A stretch of DNA of 64,000 bases. Source: JBAYOE01 sp050950065. GTDB lineage: Bacteria > Spirochaetota > Spirochaetia > Sphaerochaetales > Sphaerochaetaceae. Below, one piece after another: positions 1 to 8,292 of this stretch. The notes beneath the pieces are model-generated. The model saw nothing but the letters and a program-made list of their open reading frames with translations. It had not been told where the DNA came from and did not search any database. The stretch's first letter is position 1. Every line of letters starts with the position of its first letter. The stretch is taken from assembly GCA_050950065.1 (NCBI GenBank), contig JBMNGX010000003.1:62001-126000 (forward strand). The letters are read 5' to 3'. Both the position numbers and the translations under genes were made by a program.

Positions 1-1448
1 AAATTTAAACCGCTGTCAGCTAAAACAATTCCAACTAAATCTACAAAGGGGAAGTTCAACCCTTTGGCAACCATCTGAGTCCCTAAAAGAATATCAATTT
101 CCCCATTTTTAAATCGTTCTAATAAGGTTCCTATACTTTTACGATCTTGAGCTGCATCGGTATCCAATCTTTCAACTACTGCATTGGGAAAATAAAGGCC
201 AACTTCTTGTTCAACCATCTCTGTCCCAAAGCCCCCATACCCAACATCCAAACTGTTACAATTGGGACACACATCAATTGGGCTTTGTGTCTTACCACAG
301 TAGTGACAAACCATCTGGTTCCTATATTTGTGGTAAGTGAGAGAGACTGAGCAGTGGGGACAACTCATCTCATAGCCACAGCTGTTGCAATGAAAATAGT
401 GACTAAATCCCCTTCTGTTTAAAAATAAAATTACTTGTTTTTTTTGATCTAAAGTATCTTTAATTGCACTTCTTAATTTTTTAGATAAAAGGCTTTTTTC
501 TTTTATCATATTAACAATCTCAATATCGGCTTTAGAGCCTCCAGCAACTTTATCTAACAAAGAGTGAAATACTATTTTTTGTTGTTGCACCATGTGATAA
601 GACTCTAAAGAGGGGGTAGCACTACCCATTAATAAAATAGCATCTTTTTCTTTAGTGACAATCATTTGGGCAACTTGGCGAGCATGGTAGCGAGGTTTAG
701 ATCCCGATTTATAAGAGTTTTCATGCTCTTCATCAATTATGATTAATCCTAGATTCTTAAAAGGGGCAAAAACAGCACTTCGAGGCCCTATAACTAACTT
801 AACCTTCTCTTCTCGTATCTGTTGATATGCTTTAAGGCGTTGAGAAGGGCTCATATGAGAGTGTAGTATAGCAACCTTGTTTTCAAATCTAGTAGCAACT
901 TGTTGAGCTAATTGGTGGGTTAAAGTTATTTCAGGAACTAAGTAAATAGCCTCTTTCCCTTTTTCTATAATCTTTTCAGCTATCTTTAAAAAGACTTCAC
1001 TTTTACCAGAACCTGTTACCCCATATAGGTAATGCAGTTTTTCATCGCTTTGGAGAATATTATCAACAACGCCCTGTTGATTATCTGTTAAAGTGATTGG
1101 TTTGTAATCTTTTTGTGTTGTGAGTTTATAATTAAGGGCTCGACGTCCACTAGGAATCATATTGCTTAAAGCTTCCCCTTCACTACACAAATAAAAAGAG
1201 GCGATCCATTTGGCTAGTTCAATCTCCCTTTTACCAAAAAGGGGAATTTCATCTAAAACTCTTTTAATCTCTTTGAGTTTAAAATCAGTCTCTTTAAACT
1301 CTTTTTTAAGTTCAACAACGTAGCCAACTAACTCCCTTTTTCCAAAAGGGACTATAACCCTTTGACCAACTTCTATTTCGATGTCAGGTGGAACAATGTA
1401 AGTGAACCTATTTTTTAAAGGAGAGTTAATAACTACATCGACAAACAT
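1..1448 (-). CDS. priA: Primosomal protein N' (replication restart helicase PriA), 3' end beyond window
   Basis: PriA reloads the replisome at stalled forks as a 3'-5' helicase. About 482 N-terminal codons are present and the C-terminal part runs off base 1. The start is an ATG at 1448-1446 behind an AAGGAG ribosome site that overlaps the end of the upstream glycosylase gene. The protein opens MFVDVVINSPLKNRFTYIVP, typical of the PriA DNA-binding domain. Reverse-strand translation shows Walker A GVTGSGKSEVF near 985-1018, the DEEH box IIDEEHEN near 735-750, and cysteine pairs of the zinc-binding insert between about 240 and 390. The last visible residues, DLVGIVLADSGL, match the conserved helicase C-lobe. 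It is the last gene of the glpK-to-priA run. The frame is open throughout the visible part. Confidence 0.93.
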   Translation of the reverse strand, partial: MFVDVVINSPLKNRFTYIVPPDIEIEVGQRVIVPFGKRELVGYVVELKKEFKETDFKLKEIKRVLDEIPLFGKREIELAKWIASFYLCSEGEALSNMIPSGRRALNYKLTTQKDYKPITLTDNQQGVVDNILQSDEKLHYLYGVTGSGKSEVFLKIAEKIIEKGKEAIYLVPEITLTHQLAQQVATRFENKVAILHSHMSPSQRLKAYQQIREEKVKLVIGPRSAVFAPFKNLGLIIIDEEHENSYKSGSKPRYHARQVAQMIVTKEKDAILLMGSATPSLESYHMVQQQKIVFHSLLDKVAGGSKADIEIVNMIKEKSLLSKKLRSAIKDTLDQKKQVILFLNRRGFSHYFHCNSCGYEMSCPHCSVSLTYHKYRNQMVCHYCGKTQSPIDVCPNCNSLDVGYGGFGTEMVEQEVGLYFPNAVVERLDTDAAQDRKSIGTLLERFKNGEIDILLGTQMVAKGLNFPFVDLVGIVLADSGLN

Positions 1449-1449
1449 C

Positions 1450-2190
1450 TTAACTCCTTATTGGAAGGTTTAACAAAGAGGCTACTAACTTTAAATCATC
1501 CCAAACCTCTTTGCGTAAGGAGAGGTTGCGTAGTACTGCCGATGGGTGATAAGTAACCACTGTCGATATTTGTTGATACCTAAAAACCTTTTGTCTCATA
1601 TCCTTTAATGGCTCTTGGTTTTCAAAAAGGGTGTTAGCCGCAACCTTACCTAAACACAAAATAGCTTCAGGTTTTATTAAGGCAATTTGTTGTTTTAAAT
1701 AGGGAAGACAAGCTTCAATCTCATTTTTTTCAGGATCTCGATTATTAGGAGGACGACATTTAACGATGTTGGTGATGTACAAAGAGTGATCTCGAGTTAG
1801 ATTTATAGCCTTCATCCAAGAATCTAAATATTTTCCTGAGTTTCCTACAAATGGAAGGCCCTCTAAATCTTCATTCTTTCCAGGGGCTTCTCCAATGACC
1901 ATCAAACGCGCATTGATTCCCCCTTGCCCACTAACACTGTTAGTTCTTGTTTTATACAAAGGACAGAGGGTGCAACTTTTAACTTGTTCAACTAGTTGAG
2001 GCAGTGAGAGAGTTTTAATTACATCCTCTTTATCTGGAACTATTGCTTTAGTTAAATCTAAAAAGTCTATATCGCTTTGATCTGTAAAAGAGGGGTCTAA
2101 GTAGTGGTGAACTTCGTTTAACAACTGCCACCCCTTTTTTAAGTTTTGAGCTAAATTTTCTCTTTTATCTTTATCATTAGAAATTTGCAT
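1450..2190 (-). CDS. Family 4 uracil-DNA glycosylase (iron-sulfur type)
   Basis: Removes uracil from DNA as the first step of base excision repair. Motif 1 GEAPGKNED lies at residues 100-108 and the second active-site motif HPSAVLR starts at H195. Four cysteines suited to a [4Fe-4S] cluster are C73, C76, C125 and C141 (CTLC, KCRPP, EACLPYL). An in-frame extension upstream to 2322 would run deep into truA. The ATG at 2190 was chosen because it has an AGGA site and only a 14-base overlap with truA, giving 246 residues. The N-terminal 65 residues before the CxxC are longer than in minimal family members and look helical and charged. It is adjacent to priA, with one base between them. Family assignment is firm; exact substrate range cannot be read from sequence. 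Confidence 0.92.
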   Translation of the reverse strand: MQISNDKDKRENLAQNLKKGWQLLNEVHHYLDPSFTDQSDIDFLDLTKAIVPDKEDVIKTLSLPQLVEQVKSCTLCPLYKTRTNSVSGQGGINARLMVIGEAPGKNEDLEGLPFVGNSGKYLDSWMKAINLTRDHSLYITNIVKCRPPNNRDPEKNEIEACLPYLKQQIALIKPEAILCLGKVAANTLFENQEPLKDMRQKVFRYQQISTVVTYHPSAVLRNLSLRKEVWDDLKLVASLLNLPIRS

Positions 2191-2989
2191 GTTCAATCCT
2201 ATAAAGGTAGAGACCCCATGGGTCTGCTGTTCTAAGCGCTTCAACTCTTTTTTTTGATTCCAAAATCTTCCTAAACTCTTCAGGTGTTCTATTTTTCTCA
2301 CCCAATTGTAACATGGTTCCAACCATTGAGCGCACTTGGTGCATCAAAAAAGCGTTGGCAGCTACTTTGTAAACTAACAATTCTCCTCCATAGTTGGAAG
2401 GTTGAAAATAGAACTCACTATTAAAAATATCTCTTATAGTTGATTTGCTTTGATCGTGAGCTGAAGCAAAAGTTTTAAAATCATGAATCCCAATAACTAT
2501 CTTAGCGTATTTGTTTAACAACTCTATTGAAGGGAATTTCTTAACGATGCCCACCTTATGGTAATCAAAAGGGCTAACATCGTCTCTTTGTTTAACGTAG
2601 TACCGATACTCTCTACTTAAAGAGGTAAAGCGGGCATGAAAGTTCTCATTTACCAAAGAGCTACTAATTATTTTAATATCTTTTGGTAACATTGGGTTTA
2701 AAGCTATGGCTATTGAAGAGGGGGGAATAGAGTGGTTTTTAGTATCAAAATGGGCAACTTGGCCAAAAGCATGCACCTTTGCATCGGTTCTTCCAGAGCC
2801 GAAAACTGTTATTTGCTCTTTAAATAATTTTTCACAGCTCTCTTCTAGTTCTTGTTGAACTGTACGAACTTCTTGTTGTCTTTGCCACCCAGAAAAATTA
2901 GACCCATCATAAGCTAAAACTAACTTAATTCTCCTCTTCCCTTCTTCTATTTTAAAATCGGTGGGGCGGTTCCACTCTTTAGGAATCAC
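2177..2989 (-). CDS. truA: tRNA pseudouridine(38-40) synthase TruA
   Basis: Isomerises uridine 38-40 in the anticodon arm of tRNAs. The conserved active-site motif GSGRTDAKVHA carries the catalytic aspartate D69, followed by the typical GQVAHFDT stretch and a C-terminal half with FLMHQVRSMVGTML. The frame extends to a TTG at 3010, but a GTG at 2989 has a GGAGG site six bases upstream and is the better start (270 residues). With that start the gene overlaps the end of acpS by 11 bases and its own end overlaps the glycosylase start by 14, so translational coupling along the operon is likely. Confidence 0.94.
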   Translation of the reverse strand: MIPKEWNRPTDFKIEEGKRRIKLVLAYDGSNFSGWQRQQEVRTVQQELEESCEKLFKEQITVFGSGRTDAKVHAFGQVAHFDTKNHSIPPSSIAIALNPMLPKDIKIISSSLVNENFHARFTSLSREYRYYVKQRDDVSPFDYHKVGIVKKFPSIELLNKYAKIVIGIHDFKTFASAHDQSKSTIRDIFNSEFYFQPSNYGGELLVYKVAANAFLMHQVRSMVGTMLQLGEKNRTPEEFRKILESKKRVEALRTADPWGLYLYRIEHANF

Positions 2990-3365
2990 ATTTATCCTCC
3001 ACAACAACAAAAGCTAAAGCAATCTCTTTTTCGTGTGTTAAGGAGAGCTGAATTGAGCTGTTTTGTAAATTGAAGGTTTTAATAGCTTTCTCACTAAGTT
3101 CTATAGAGGGTTTTCCCAACTCATCAACAACAACTTTGATATCTTGAGGGGCAATGTTTCTAAAACCACTTCCTAGGGCTTTCACTAAGGCCTCTTTTGC
3201 TGCCCACCTTGAGGCATAAAACTCCCCTTCTTTTTCTTTTACCTCAACTTTTTCATCGGGATGAAATAAGCGGGAGAGGATATATGGCGTTAAGCTTTTT
3301 TTCTCAAAGCGGCTGATGTTTACGATATCGACCCCAATACCCCTAATATTTTTATTGTTGGTCAC
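2979..3365 (-). CDS. acpS: Holo-[acyl-carrier-protein] synthase AcpS
   Basis: Transfers 4'-phosphopantetheine from CoA to acyl carrier protein. The short protein shows the family hallmarks GIGVDIVNISRFE near the N terminus (magnesium-binding aspartate), FYASRWAAKEALVKALGSG (W-A-x-K-E-A motif) and a C-terminal LSLTHEKEIALAFV strand. The GTG at 3365 is preceded by AAGGAT at good distance and gives 128 residues, normal for AcpS; the TTG at 3386 further upstream is less likely. It overlaps ybbR by 14 bases and truA by 11. Confidence 0.93.
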   Translation of the reverse strand: MTNNKNIRGIGVDIVNISRFEKKSLTPYILSRLFHPDEKVEVKEKEGEFYASRWAAKEALVKALGSGFRNIAPQDIKVVVDELGKPSIELSEKAIKTFNLQNSSIQLSLTHEKEIALAFVVVEDKCDS

Positions 3366-3765
3366 CTTCAGATCCTTTTGTTTCAAAAAATATTCTAATA
3401 GTTTCAGGGTTTGTTGAAAAAGAGAGCTTCATATTCTTAAAGTTTGTATCACTATTTAAGATTACTGGGGCACTAGAGACTCCCTGTTGGTTCACTTGGC
3501 TAAAATCAGCAGAGGCTTCAAAATCGGCAGGGTCGACAAACATTGAGTGTTGAGGATCACTTTTAATAATCAAAGTGACCGACTCGGGCACATTGCTAAT
3601 TGCCACCCACTCAGAGGGCATTATTACATTAAGGGGGATTTCAACCTCTCTGGTATCAACAACACCGTAGTTGATGATGATATAGATGGCAATTGCCAAT
3701 AACAATGAGAAAACTTTAACAACCCAGTTGTTGGTGATGTTGCGCCAAATGCTACTACTGCTCAT
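3352..3765 (-). CDS. YbbR-domain membrane protein, probable CdaA regulator
   Basis: A 137-residue protein with one N-terminal membrane helix (about residues 14-34, VVKVFSLLLAIAIYIIINYG) followed by a single extracytoplasmic YbbR domain (PLNVIMPSEWV through FETKG). Firmicute CdaR carries several YbbR repeats; one repeat is a short form. YbbR proteins encoded beside CdaA-type diadenylate cyclases are known to bind and modulate the cyclase, so that role is inferred here from position: the start overlaps the end of cdaA by 11 bases. An AGGA site lies eight bases before the ATG. Gene name cdaR is avoided because of the reduced domain count. Confidence 0.85.
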   Translation of the reverse strand: MSSSSIWRNITNNWVVKVFSLLLAIAIYIIINYGVVDTREVEIPLNVIMPSEWVAISNVPESVTLIIKSDPQHSMFVDPADFEASADFSQVNQQGVSSAPVILNSDTNFKNMKLSFSTNPETIRIFFETKGSEGDQQ

Positions 3766-4561
3766 TGTCTATATCCTCATCAAGGTCTTGGGCTGTTGTG
3801 ATGCTGTGGTAACTAAACAGAGCCATCATCATCCGCTTAACTGTTGGGGGATCTAAGTCGTAATACATGTTGGCGTTATACGTTAAACTAATTGCCCCAC
3901 TCTCTTCACTAACTACTAAGACAATTGCATCAGACTCTTCTGCTAAACCTAAAGCAGCTCTGTGGCGTGTTCCAAAAGATTTTTTAATATCAGTTTGCTC
4001 ACTTAGCGGTAAATAACACCCAGCAGCTAAGATTTTATCCCCTTGAATTACCATCGCCCCATCGTGTAAAGGAGTATCGTGATCAAAAACTGTCAAAATT
4101 AAGGCACTCGATAAATCGGCATTCAAACGTGTTCCTGAGTCTATTACCCCTTTGATTCCCAATTGGCGGGTAAAAACTATTAAAGCTCCCCTATTTTTAG
4201 TAACCAAAACGTTACAAGCATTTAAGACAATATCGATTTGATCTGCTGTGGTTAAACTTCCAATTCTAAATAAGCTACTTCTTCCACTAAAAATCTGGGT
4301 AAAAGCCCTTCTTAGTTCTGCTTGGTAAATAACAATTAAAAAGAGGAAGATAGGGATTGTCATATAGCGGTATAGCCATAAGAAGGTGTTTAAATTAAAG
4401 ATCCTTGCAACTGAGTATCCTCCAACTAAAACAAAGACAATCTTAGCTATTTGTTGTGCTTTAGTTTGGGCAACAGCAGTATGAAAGCGGTAAAAGAGGT
4501 ATGTTAATACCCCTATCTCAACAATTGGGACCACTATTGCTCTAATAATTGTCAAACCCAC
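3755..4561 (-). CDS. cdaA: Diadenylate cyclase CdaA (c-di-AMP synthase)
   Basis: Condenses two ATP into the second messenger c-di-AMP. Three hydrophobic segments occupy about residues 8-25, 40-57 and 65-82, and the DisA_N catalytic domain covers about 90-250. The signature residues are D167-G168-A169 in PLHDGAMV and R199-H200-R201 in GTRHRAALG. Start is GTG at 4561 behind GAGGAG; that ribosome site is made from the last two glutamate codons of glpK, so the two genes are tightly linked (five bases apart). c-di-AMP commonly controls potassium uptake, osmotic balance and envelope homeostasis. The next genes, ybbR and acpS, follow in the usual order for this cluster. Confidence 0.95.
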   Translation of the reverse strand: MGLTIIRAIVVPIVEIGVLTYLFYRFHTAVAQTKAQQIAKIVFVLVGGYSVARIFNLNTFLWLYRYMTIPIFLFLIVIYQAELRRAFTQIFSGRSSLFRIGSLTTADQIDIVLNACNVLVTKNRGALIVFTRQLGIKGVIDSGTRLNADLSSALILTVFDHDTPLHDGAMVIQGDKILAAGCYLPLSEQTDIKKSFGTRHRAALGLAEESDAIVLVVSEESGAISLTYNANMYYDLDPPTVKRMMMALFSYHSITTAQDLDEDIDNEQ

Positions 4562-4566
4562 TAAAT

Positions 4567-6066
4567 CTACTCCTCAACCCAATCATAGGTGCGTTCAATC
4601 GCTTTATTCCAAAGTTTTACCTGTTTGTCTCGCTGACTTTTACCCATCGTGGGTGTGTAACGCTCCTGCTCTTGCCACTGTTTTTCAAGTTGTTCAAAAG
4701 TTGACCAAATTCCAACCGACAACCCTGCAGCATAAGCAGCCCCTAAGGCAGTTGTCTCAAACACCTTAGGCTTTATAACAGGAATGTTTAATAAGTCGGC
4801 TTGAAATTTCATCAAAGGATTGCTGTTAGTCATCCCCCCATCAACTTTCAACTCTCTTAATTCAAAATCACCATCTTCAATCATTGCGTCAACTATATCT
4901 TTTACTTGAAAAGCAGTTGCCTCAAGTATAGCACGACATATGTGCGCATTTGTTACATAACCAGTTAATCCAACAATAACCCCTCGTGCATCACTACGCC
5001 AGTATGGAGCAAACAGTCCACTAAAAGCTGGAACTATATAAACTCCCCCATTATCTTCAACAGTTTGGGCAATTTGATCCAATTCAGGGGCACTTTTAAC
5101 AATTTTTAGATTATCACGAGCCCACTGTACTAACGAGCCTGCAACAGCAATTGACCCTTCAAATGCGTAAAAAGGTTTTTCCCCTTTTCCTTTAAAAGCA
5201 ACGGTTGTAAGAAGGCCATTTTTAGAGTGCTTTAAAGTTTGCCCAATGTTGGTTAACAAAAAGCCCCCAGTTCCATAGGTGCTCTTACTTTGCCCTTTGG
5301 TAAAACAAACTTGTCCAAATAAAGCAGCTTGCTGATCTCCTAAAATACCACAAACAGGAATTTCCTCTTTTAAAGGACCACTTTTTTGAGTATGTCCATA
5401 AATTTCACCGTAGGAGTTAACTATTTTAGGAAGGGCTTTAATGGGAATATTAAAAGCTTCTAAAAGCTTTTCATCCCACTTTAGAGTCTCTATATTCATC
5501 AACATATATCGACTGGCGTTGGTAACATCAGTTACCACCTCTAAATTCCCAGTAAGTTTGTAAACTAAAAATGAGTCAATTGTTCCAATGACAACTTTAC
5601 CATTAGAAGCATCCAGTGCTAATTGAGGATCATTTTCTAACATCCAAGCAATTTTAGAGGCAGCAAAATAGGGGCTTGCAACTAAACCGCTTCTTTGATG
5701 AAAAAAATCAGAACCATATTTATCTTTTAGGGTGTTTATTAATTTAGAACCCCGCAGGTCTTGCCACACAATTACGTTGTGTCTAATTACTCCACTTTCA
5801 GCTTCCCAAGCTAAAACACTCTCTCTTTGGTTGGTAATTCCAATTGCAGAAATTTGGTTTGCCTTCAATCTACTTGTCGCTAAAGCCTCTTTAATTACAC
5901 TTTTTGTCCTCTCCCAAATTTCATTAGGGTTATGTTCTACCCAACCAGGTTGAGGAAAGTATTGTTTATGCTCTTTTTGACTCGATGCAATGCGATTTCC
6001 ACTTTCATCAAAGATAAAAAATCTTGTACTGGTAGTGCCTTGGTCAAGAGCTCCTATATAGTGCAC
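4567..6066 (-). CDS. glpK: Glycerol kinase GlpK
   Basis: Phosphorylates glycerol to glycerol-3-phosphate, feeding phospholipid synthesis or glycolysis. The 499-residue length matches the FGGY family. Seen motifs: ALDQGTTSTR at the N terminus (phosphate 1), WQDLRGSKL, GILGDQQAALFGQ, YGTGGFLLTN, FSGLFAPYWRSDARG and DGGMTNSNPLMKFQADLL. Start is GTG at 6066 with GAGGAGG just upstream. A TATACT hexamer at 6105-6100 on this strand could be its -10, but the matching -35 (TGGAAG) is poor. No glpF or glpD is near; instead glpK leads the cdaA-ybbR-acpS-truA-udg-priA run, so glycerol phosphorylation is co-transcribed with c-di-AMP synthesis if there is no internal promoter. Confidence 0.96.
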   Translation of the reverse strand: MHYIGALDQGTTSTRFFIFDESGNRIASSQKEHKQYFPQPGWVEHNPNEIWERTKSVIKEALATSRLKANQISAIGITNQRESVLAWEAESGVIRHNVIVWQDLRGSKLINTLKDKYGSDFFHQRSGLVASPYFAASKIAWMLENDPQLALDASNGKVVIGTIDSFLVYKLTGNLEVVTDVTNASRYMLMNIETLKWDEKLLEAFNIPIKALPKIVNSYGEIYGHTQKSGPLKEEIPVCGILGDQQAALFGQVCFTKGQSKSTYGTGGFLLTNIGQTLKHSKNGLLTTVAFKGKGEKPFYAFEGSIAVAGSLVQWARDNLKIVKSAPELDQIAQTVEDNGGVYIVPAFSGLFAPYWRSDARGVIVGLTGYVTNAHICRAILEATAFQVKDIVDAMIEDGDFELRELKVDGGMTNSNPLMKFQADLLNIPVIKPKVFETTALGAAYAAGLSVGIWSTFEQLEKQWQEQERYTPTMGKSQRDKQVKLWNKAIERTYDWVEE

Positions 6067-6152
6067 ATTGCCCTCCTCATAGTGCTCAAATCATGCTACA
6101 GTATAGCTGGAAACAGGTAAACCTTCCACACTTAATTTGAGGAGAGCAAAGG

Positions 6153-6497
6153 ATGAAACTGAGCGAAATAGTTGAAATCGTTGATGGAACTGTAATCTGT
6201 GGTGCTGAAAACTTAGATAATGAGGTTTATCTTGGTTTTTCTAGTGACCTGATGAGCGATGTATTGACCCTCTTAGCTGATGATATTCTCTTAATCACTG
6301 GACTTTCAAATAACCAAGCAATTAGGACAGCTGAGATGAGTGATATTCTTCAGATCCTCTTTGTCCGGAACAAGAAGCCCAACAAAACAATGATCGATTT
6401 AGCAACTGAACATGGAATCACTTTAATTACCACACCCTATTCTATGTTTAAAACCAGTGGGCTCCTTTTTTCTAAGGGGCTTGAGCCAGTTTATTAA
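6153..6497 (+). CDS. DRTGG-type domain protein, accessory to hydrogenase-like cluster
   Basis: A 114-residue soluble protein starting at ATG 6153 behind AAAGG. Its sequence (MKLSEIVEIVDGTVICG, a central DILLITGLSNNQAIRTAEM and a C-terminal GITLITTPYSMFKTSGLL) resembles stand-alone DRTGG domains that accompany anti-sigma ATPases and iron-hydrogenase-like proteins in clostridia, thermotogae and spirochaetes. The DRTGG tetrapeptide itself is not present. Function is unproven; a ligand-sensing role has been suggested for such domains next to CBS modules. It begins a three-gene plus-strand operon, 12 bases before the anti-sigma gene. Confidence 0.7.
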   Translation: MKLSEIVEIVDGTVICGAENLDNEVYLGFSSDLMSDVLTLLADDILLITGLSNNQAIRTAEMSDILQILFVRNKKPNKTMIDLATEHGITLITTPYSMFKTSGLLFSKGLEPVY

Positions 6498-6509
6498 GGG
6501 GAGTAGTAA

Positions 6510-6923
6510 ATGTATCTAACTTTTGATGTAAAAATGGGAGATTTTTCCAATGCTGGGAAGGTTTCTAGTGAAATAAAGGGGATATTGAAACAGCTCAACA
6601 TAAACCCCAAAGATATAAAGAGAATTATTGTTGCCCTTTATGAGGCAGAGGTTAACGTTGTTGCCCACTCTTATGGGGGAAAGATTGAGTGTTTAATAGA
6701 CTCAGACCGAGTTATTGCAAACATTGCCGATACAGGTCCTGGTATTGCCGATATTGATTTGGCAATGAAAGAAGGATATTCAACTGCAACTGAAGAGGTA
6801 CGGGAGATGGGTTTTGGAGCAGGAATGGGACTAGCAAACATCAAAAAGAACAGTGATGAGATGAATATTGAATCTGAGTTGGGCAAAAGCACCAATATTA
6901 AATTGATTTTTTATTTAGATTAA
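6510..6923 (+). CDS. Anti-sigma regulatory factor-like ATPase (RsbW/SpoIIAB type)
   Basis: A stand-alone GHKL ATPase domain of 137 residues. The N box is EAEVNVVAHSYGG (E45, N49), the G1 box DTGPGI (D74-G78) and the G2 box GFGAGMGLANIKK (101-113). Members of this family act as serine kinases on anti-anti-sigma factors or sequester sigma factors, and are often tied to PP2C (SpoIIE-type) phosphatases. No phosphatase, STAS protein or sigma factor lies in this window, so the partner is unknown. It sits between the DRTGG-type protein and the hydrogenase-like protein (10 bases to the latter), pointing to one redox- or hydrogen-responsive signalling unit. Confidence 0.85.
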   Translation: MYLTFDVKMGDFSNAGKVSSEIKGILKQLNINPKDIKRIIVALYEAEVNVVAHSYGGKIECLIDSDRVIANIADTGPGIADIDLAMKEGYSTATEEVREMGFGAGMGLANIKKNSDEMNIESELGKSTNIKLIFYLD

Positions 6924-6933
6924 AGGATCGAAG

Positions 6934-8292
6934 ATGAACGAAGACCGTTTTTACCATACGCTGAGAGTTGTAGAAGAGTTGTGTATAGGGTGCACCCACT
7001 GTATGAAAAATTGCCCCACTGAAGCAATTAGGATTGTTGGTGGGAAAGCTGTGGTCAACTTTGAGCGGTGTGTAGATTGTGGCCAGTGTATGGATGTGTG
7101 CCCTCATAGCGCCATCATAATTGAACAAGATGATATCAATCAGATTTTCTCCTACTCTCATCGAGTGGCAATCATTCCCTCTCTGTTTTTAGGTCAATTT
7201 GAAGATGATGTTAGTGAAAAACAAATTTTAGGTGCCCTAAAAGAGATTGGATTTACCCAAGTTTATCTTTCAGAGTTTGGGGTAGATATACTAAGAGAGT
7301 TGGGTAAATCAAATATTAGCATCTACGCTGATGAAAAACCGGTAGTCTCCTCTTATTGTCCTTCAATCTTAAGGTTGATTCAAATCAGATATCAAAACCT
7401 TTTACCAAATATTAACTTAGTAAGGACCCCTGCCCAAATCACAGCCCTCTTTGCAAAAGAATATTTAAAATCTACTGGAGTCAAAGGTGATGATATTGGA
7501 ATATTTTATGTGACCCCTTGTGCTGCAAAATATGCCCAAATTAAAACCCCTAATTCAGCAACTAGTGGTTTAATTCAGGGGGGATTGAACTTAGACTCCC
7601 TTTACAACTTAATTCAAAAACATATTGCCAATAACTCAATAGATACTAAAGATGTTTTTATCCCACCAGTAACCTCCTCCTCTTTTTTATACAGTTTAAC
7701 TAAAGGGGAGAGTTCGTTAACTAGTGGGCGCTCTTTAGCTGTTGATGAACTACACAATGTCATTGAGTTTTTGGAGTTAGTTGAAGATGAGCGGCATGAA
7801 AATATTGAGTTTTTAGAACTTAGAGCGTGTGCTACTGGTTGTACTGGAGGAATTTTAACTCCTAGAAACCGCTTTTTAGCAACAGAGAGAATGAAACACA
7901 ACGCTGCTAAATTGCCTCGTGACCTTGATGAGGCAGTTAAAGAGAAAATAAGAGAGCTCGCGCCAATCTTAGTTCGTGATTTGAAAAACGAACGGTTAGA
8001 GCCTAAAGGATCAATGCAGTTTGATGAAGATCGTAAAGAGGCTATAAAAAAGATGGAAAAAGCAAAACGAATTGCTTTAGTCTTACCTCAAATTGATTGT
8101 GGGTTGTGTGGTAGTCCAACTTGTAACGCCTTAGCTGAAGATATAGCCAAAGGAAATGCCAGCATTAGAAGATGCTTAGTCTTAAAAGTTAACGACCCTG
8201 CTGGATTAAACCACCTCGCCCGCATTTGGGGAGAGGCAGTTGGTAAAGAGTCAAATAGTGCTCCAGTTAACTCTACAGAGGAAGCTTTATAG
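6934..8292 (+). CDS. [FeFe]-hydrogenase-like iron-sulfur protein, probably sensory
   Basis: The 452-residue protein has three parts. Residues 11-60 form a 2x[4Fe-4S] ferredoxin (C17, C20, C23, C27 and C46, C49, C52, C56). Residues 75-345 form an iron-hydrogenase large-subunit domain with H-cluster-type cysteines C142 (SSYCPS), C196 (TPCAAK) and C299/C303 (RACATGC). Residues 380-420 form a C-terminal Fe-S domain (C389, C392, C397, C414) as in RnfB. Catalytic [FeFe] hydrogenases have TSCCP, MPC and ExMxC; here the proton-relay Cys is Tyr141 and both Met residues are changed (Thr195, Arg297). That pattern favours a sensor or electron-transfer protein over a fast hydrogenase. It follows the anti-sigma ATPase by 10 bases and overlaps the convergent peptidase gene by 20 bases. 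Confidence 0.82.
   Translation: MNEDRFYHTLRVVEELCIGCTHCMKNCPTEAIRIVGGKAVVNFERCVDCGQCMDVCPHSAIIIEQDDINQIFSYSHRVAIIPSLFLGQFEDDVSEKQILGALKEIGFTQVYLSEFGVDILRELGKSNISIYADEKPVVSSYCPSILRLIQIRYQNLLPNINLVRTPAQITALFAKEYLKSTGVKGDDIGIFYVTPCAAKYAQIKTPNSATSGLIQGGLNLDSLYNLIQKHIANNSIDTKDVFIPPVTSSSFLYSLTKGESSLTSGRSLAVDELHNVIEFLELVEDERHENIEFLELRACATGCTGGILTPRNRFLATERMKHNAAKLPRDLDEAVKEKIRELAPILVRDLKNERLEPKGSMQFDEDRKEAIKKMEKAKRIALVLPQIDCGLCGSPTCNALAEDIAKGNASIRRCLVLKVNDPAGLNHLARIWGEAVGKESNSAPVNSTEEAL

Noticed and set aside
6067..6152. Riboswitch or attenuator between glpK and the hydrogenase-like cluster
   Set aside because: The 86-base gap shows only a TATACT hexamer and ribosome sites; no stable hairpin or known aptamer core.
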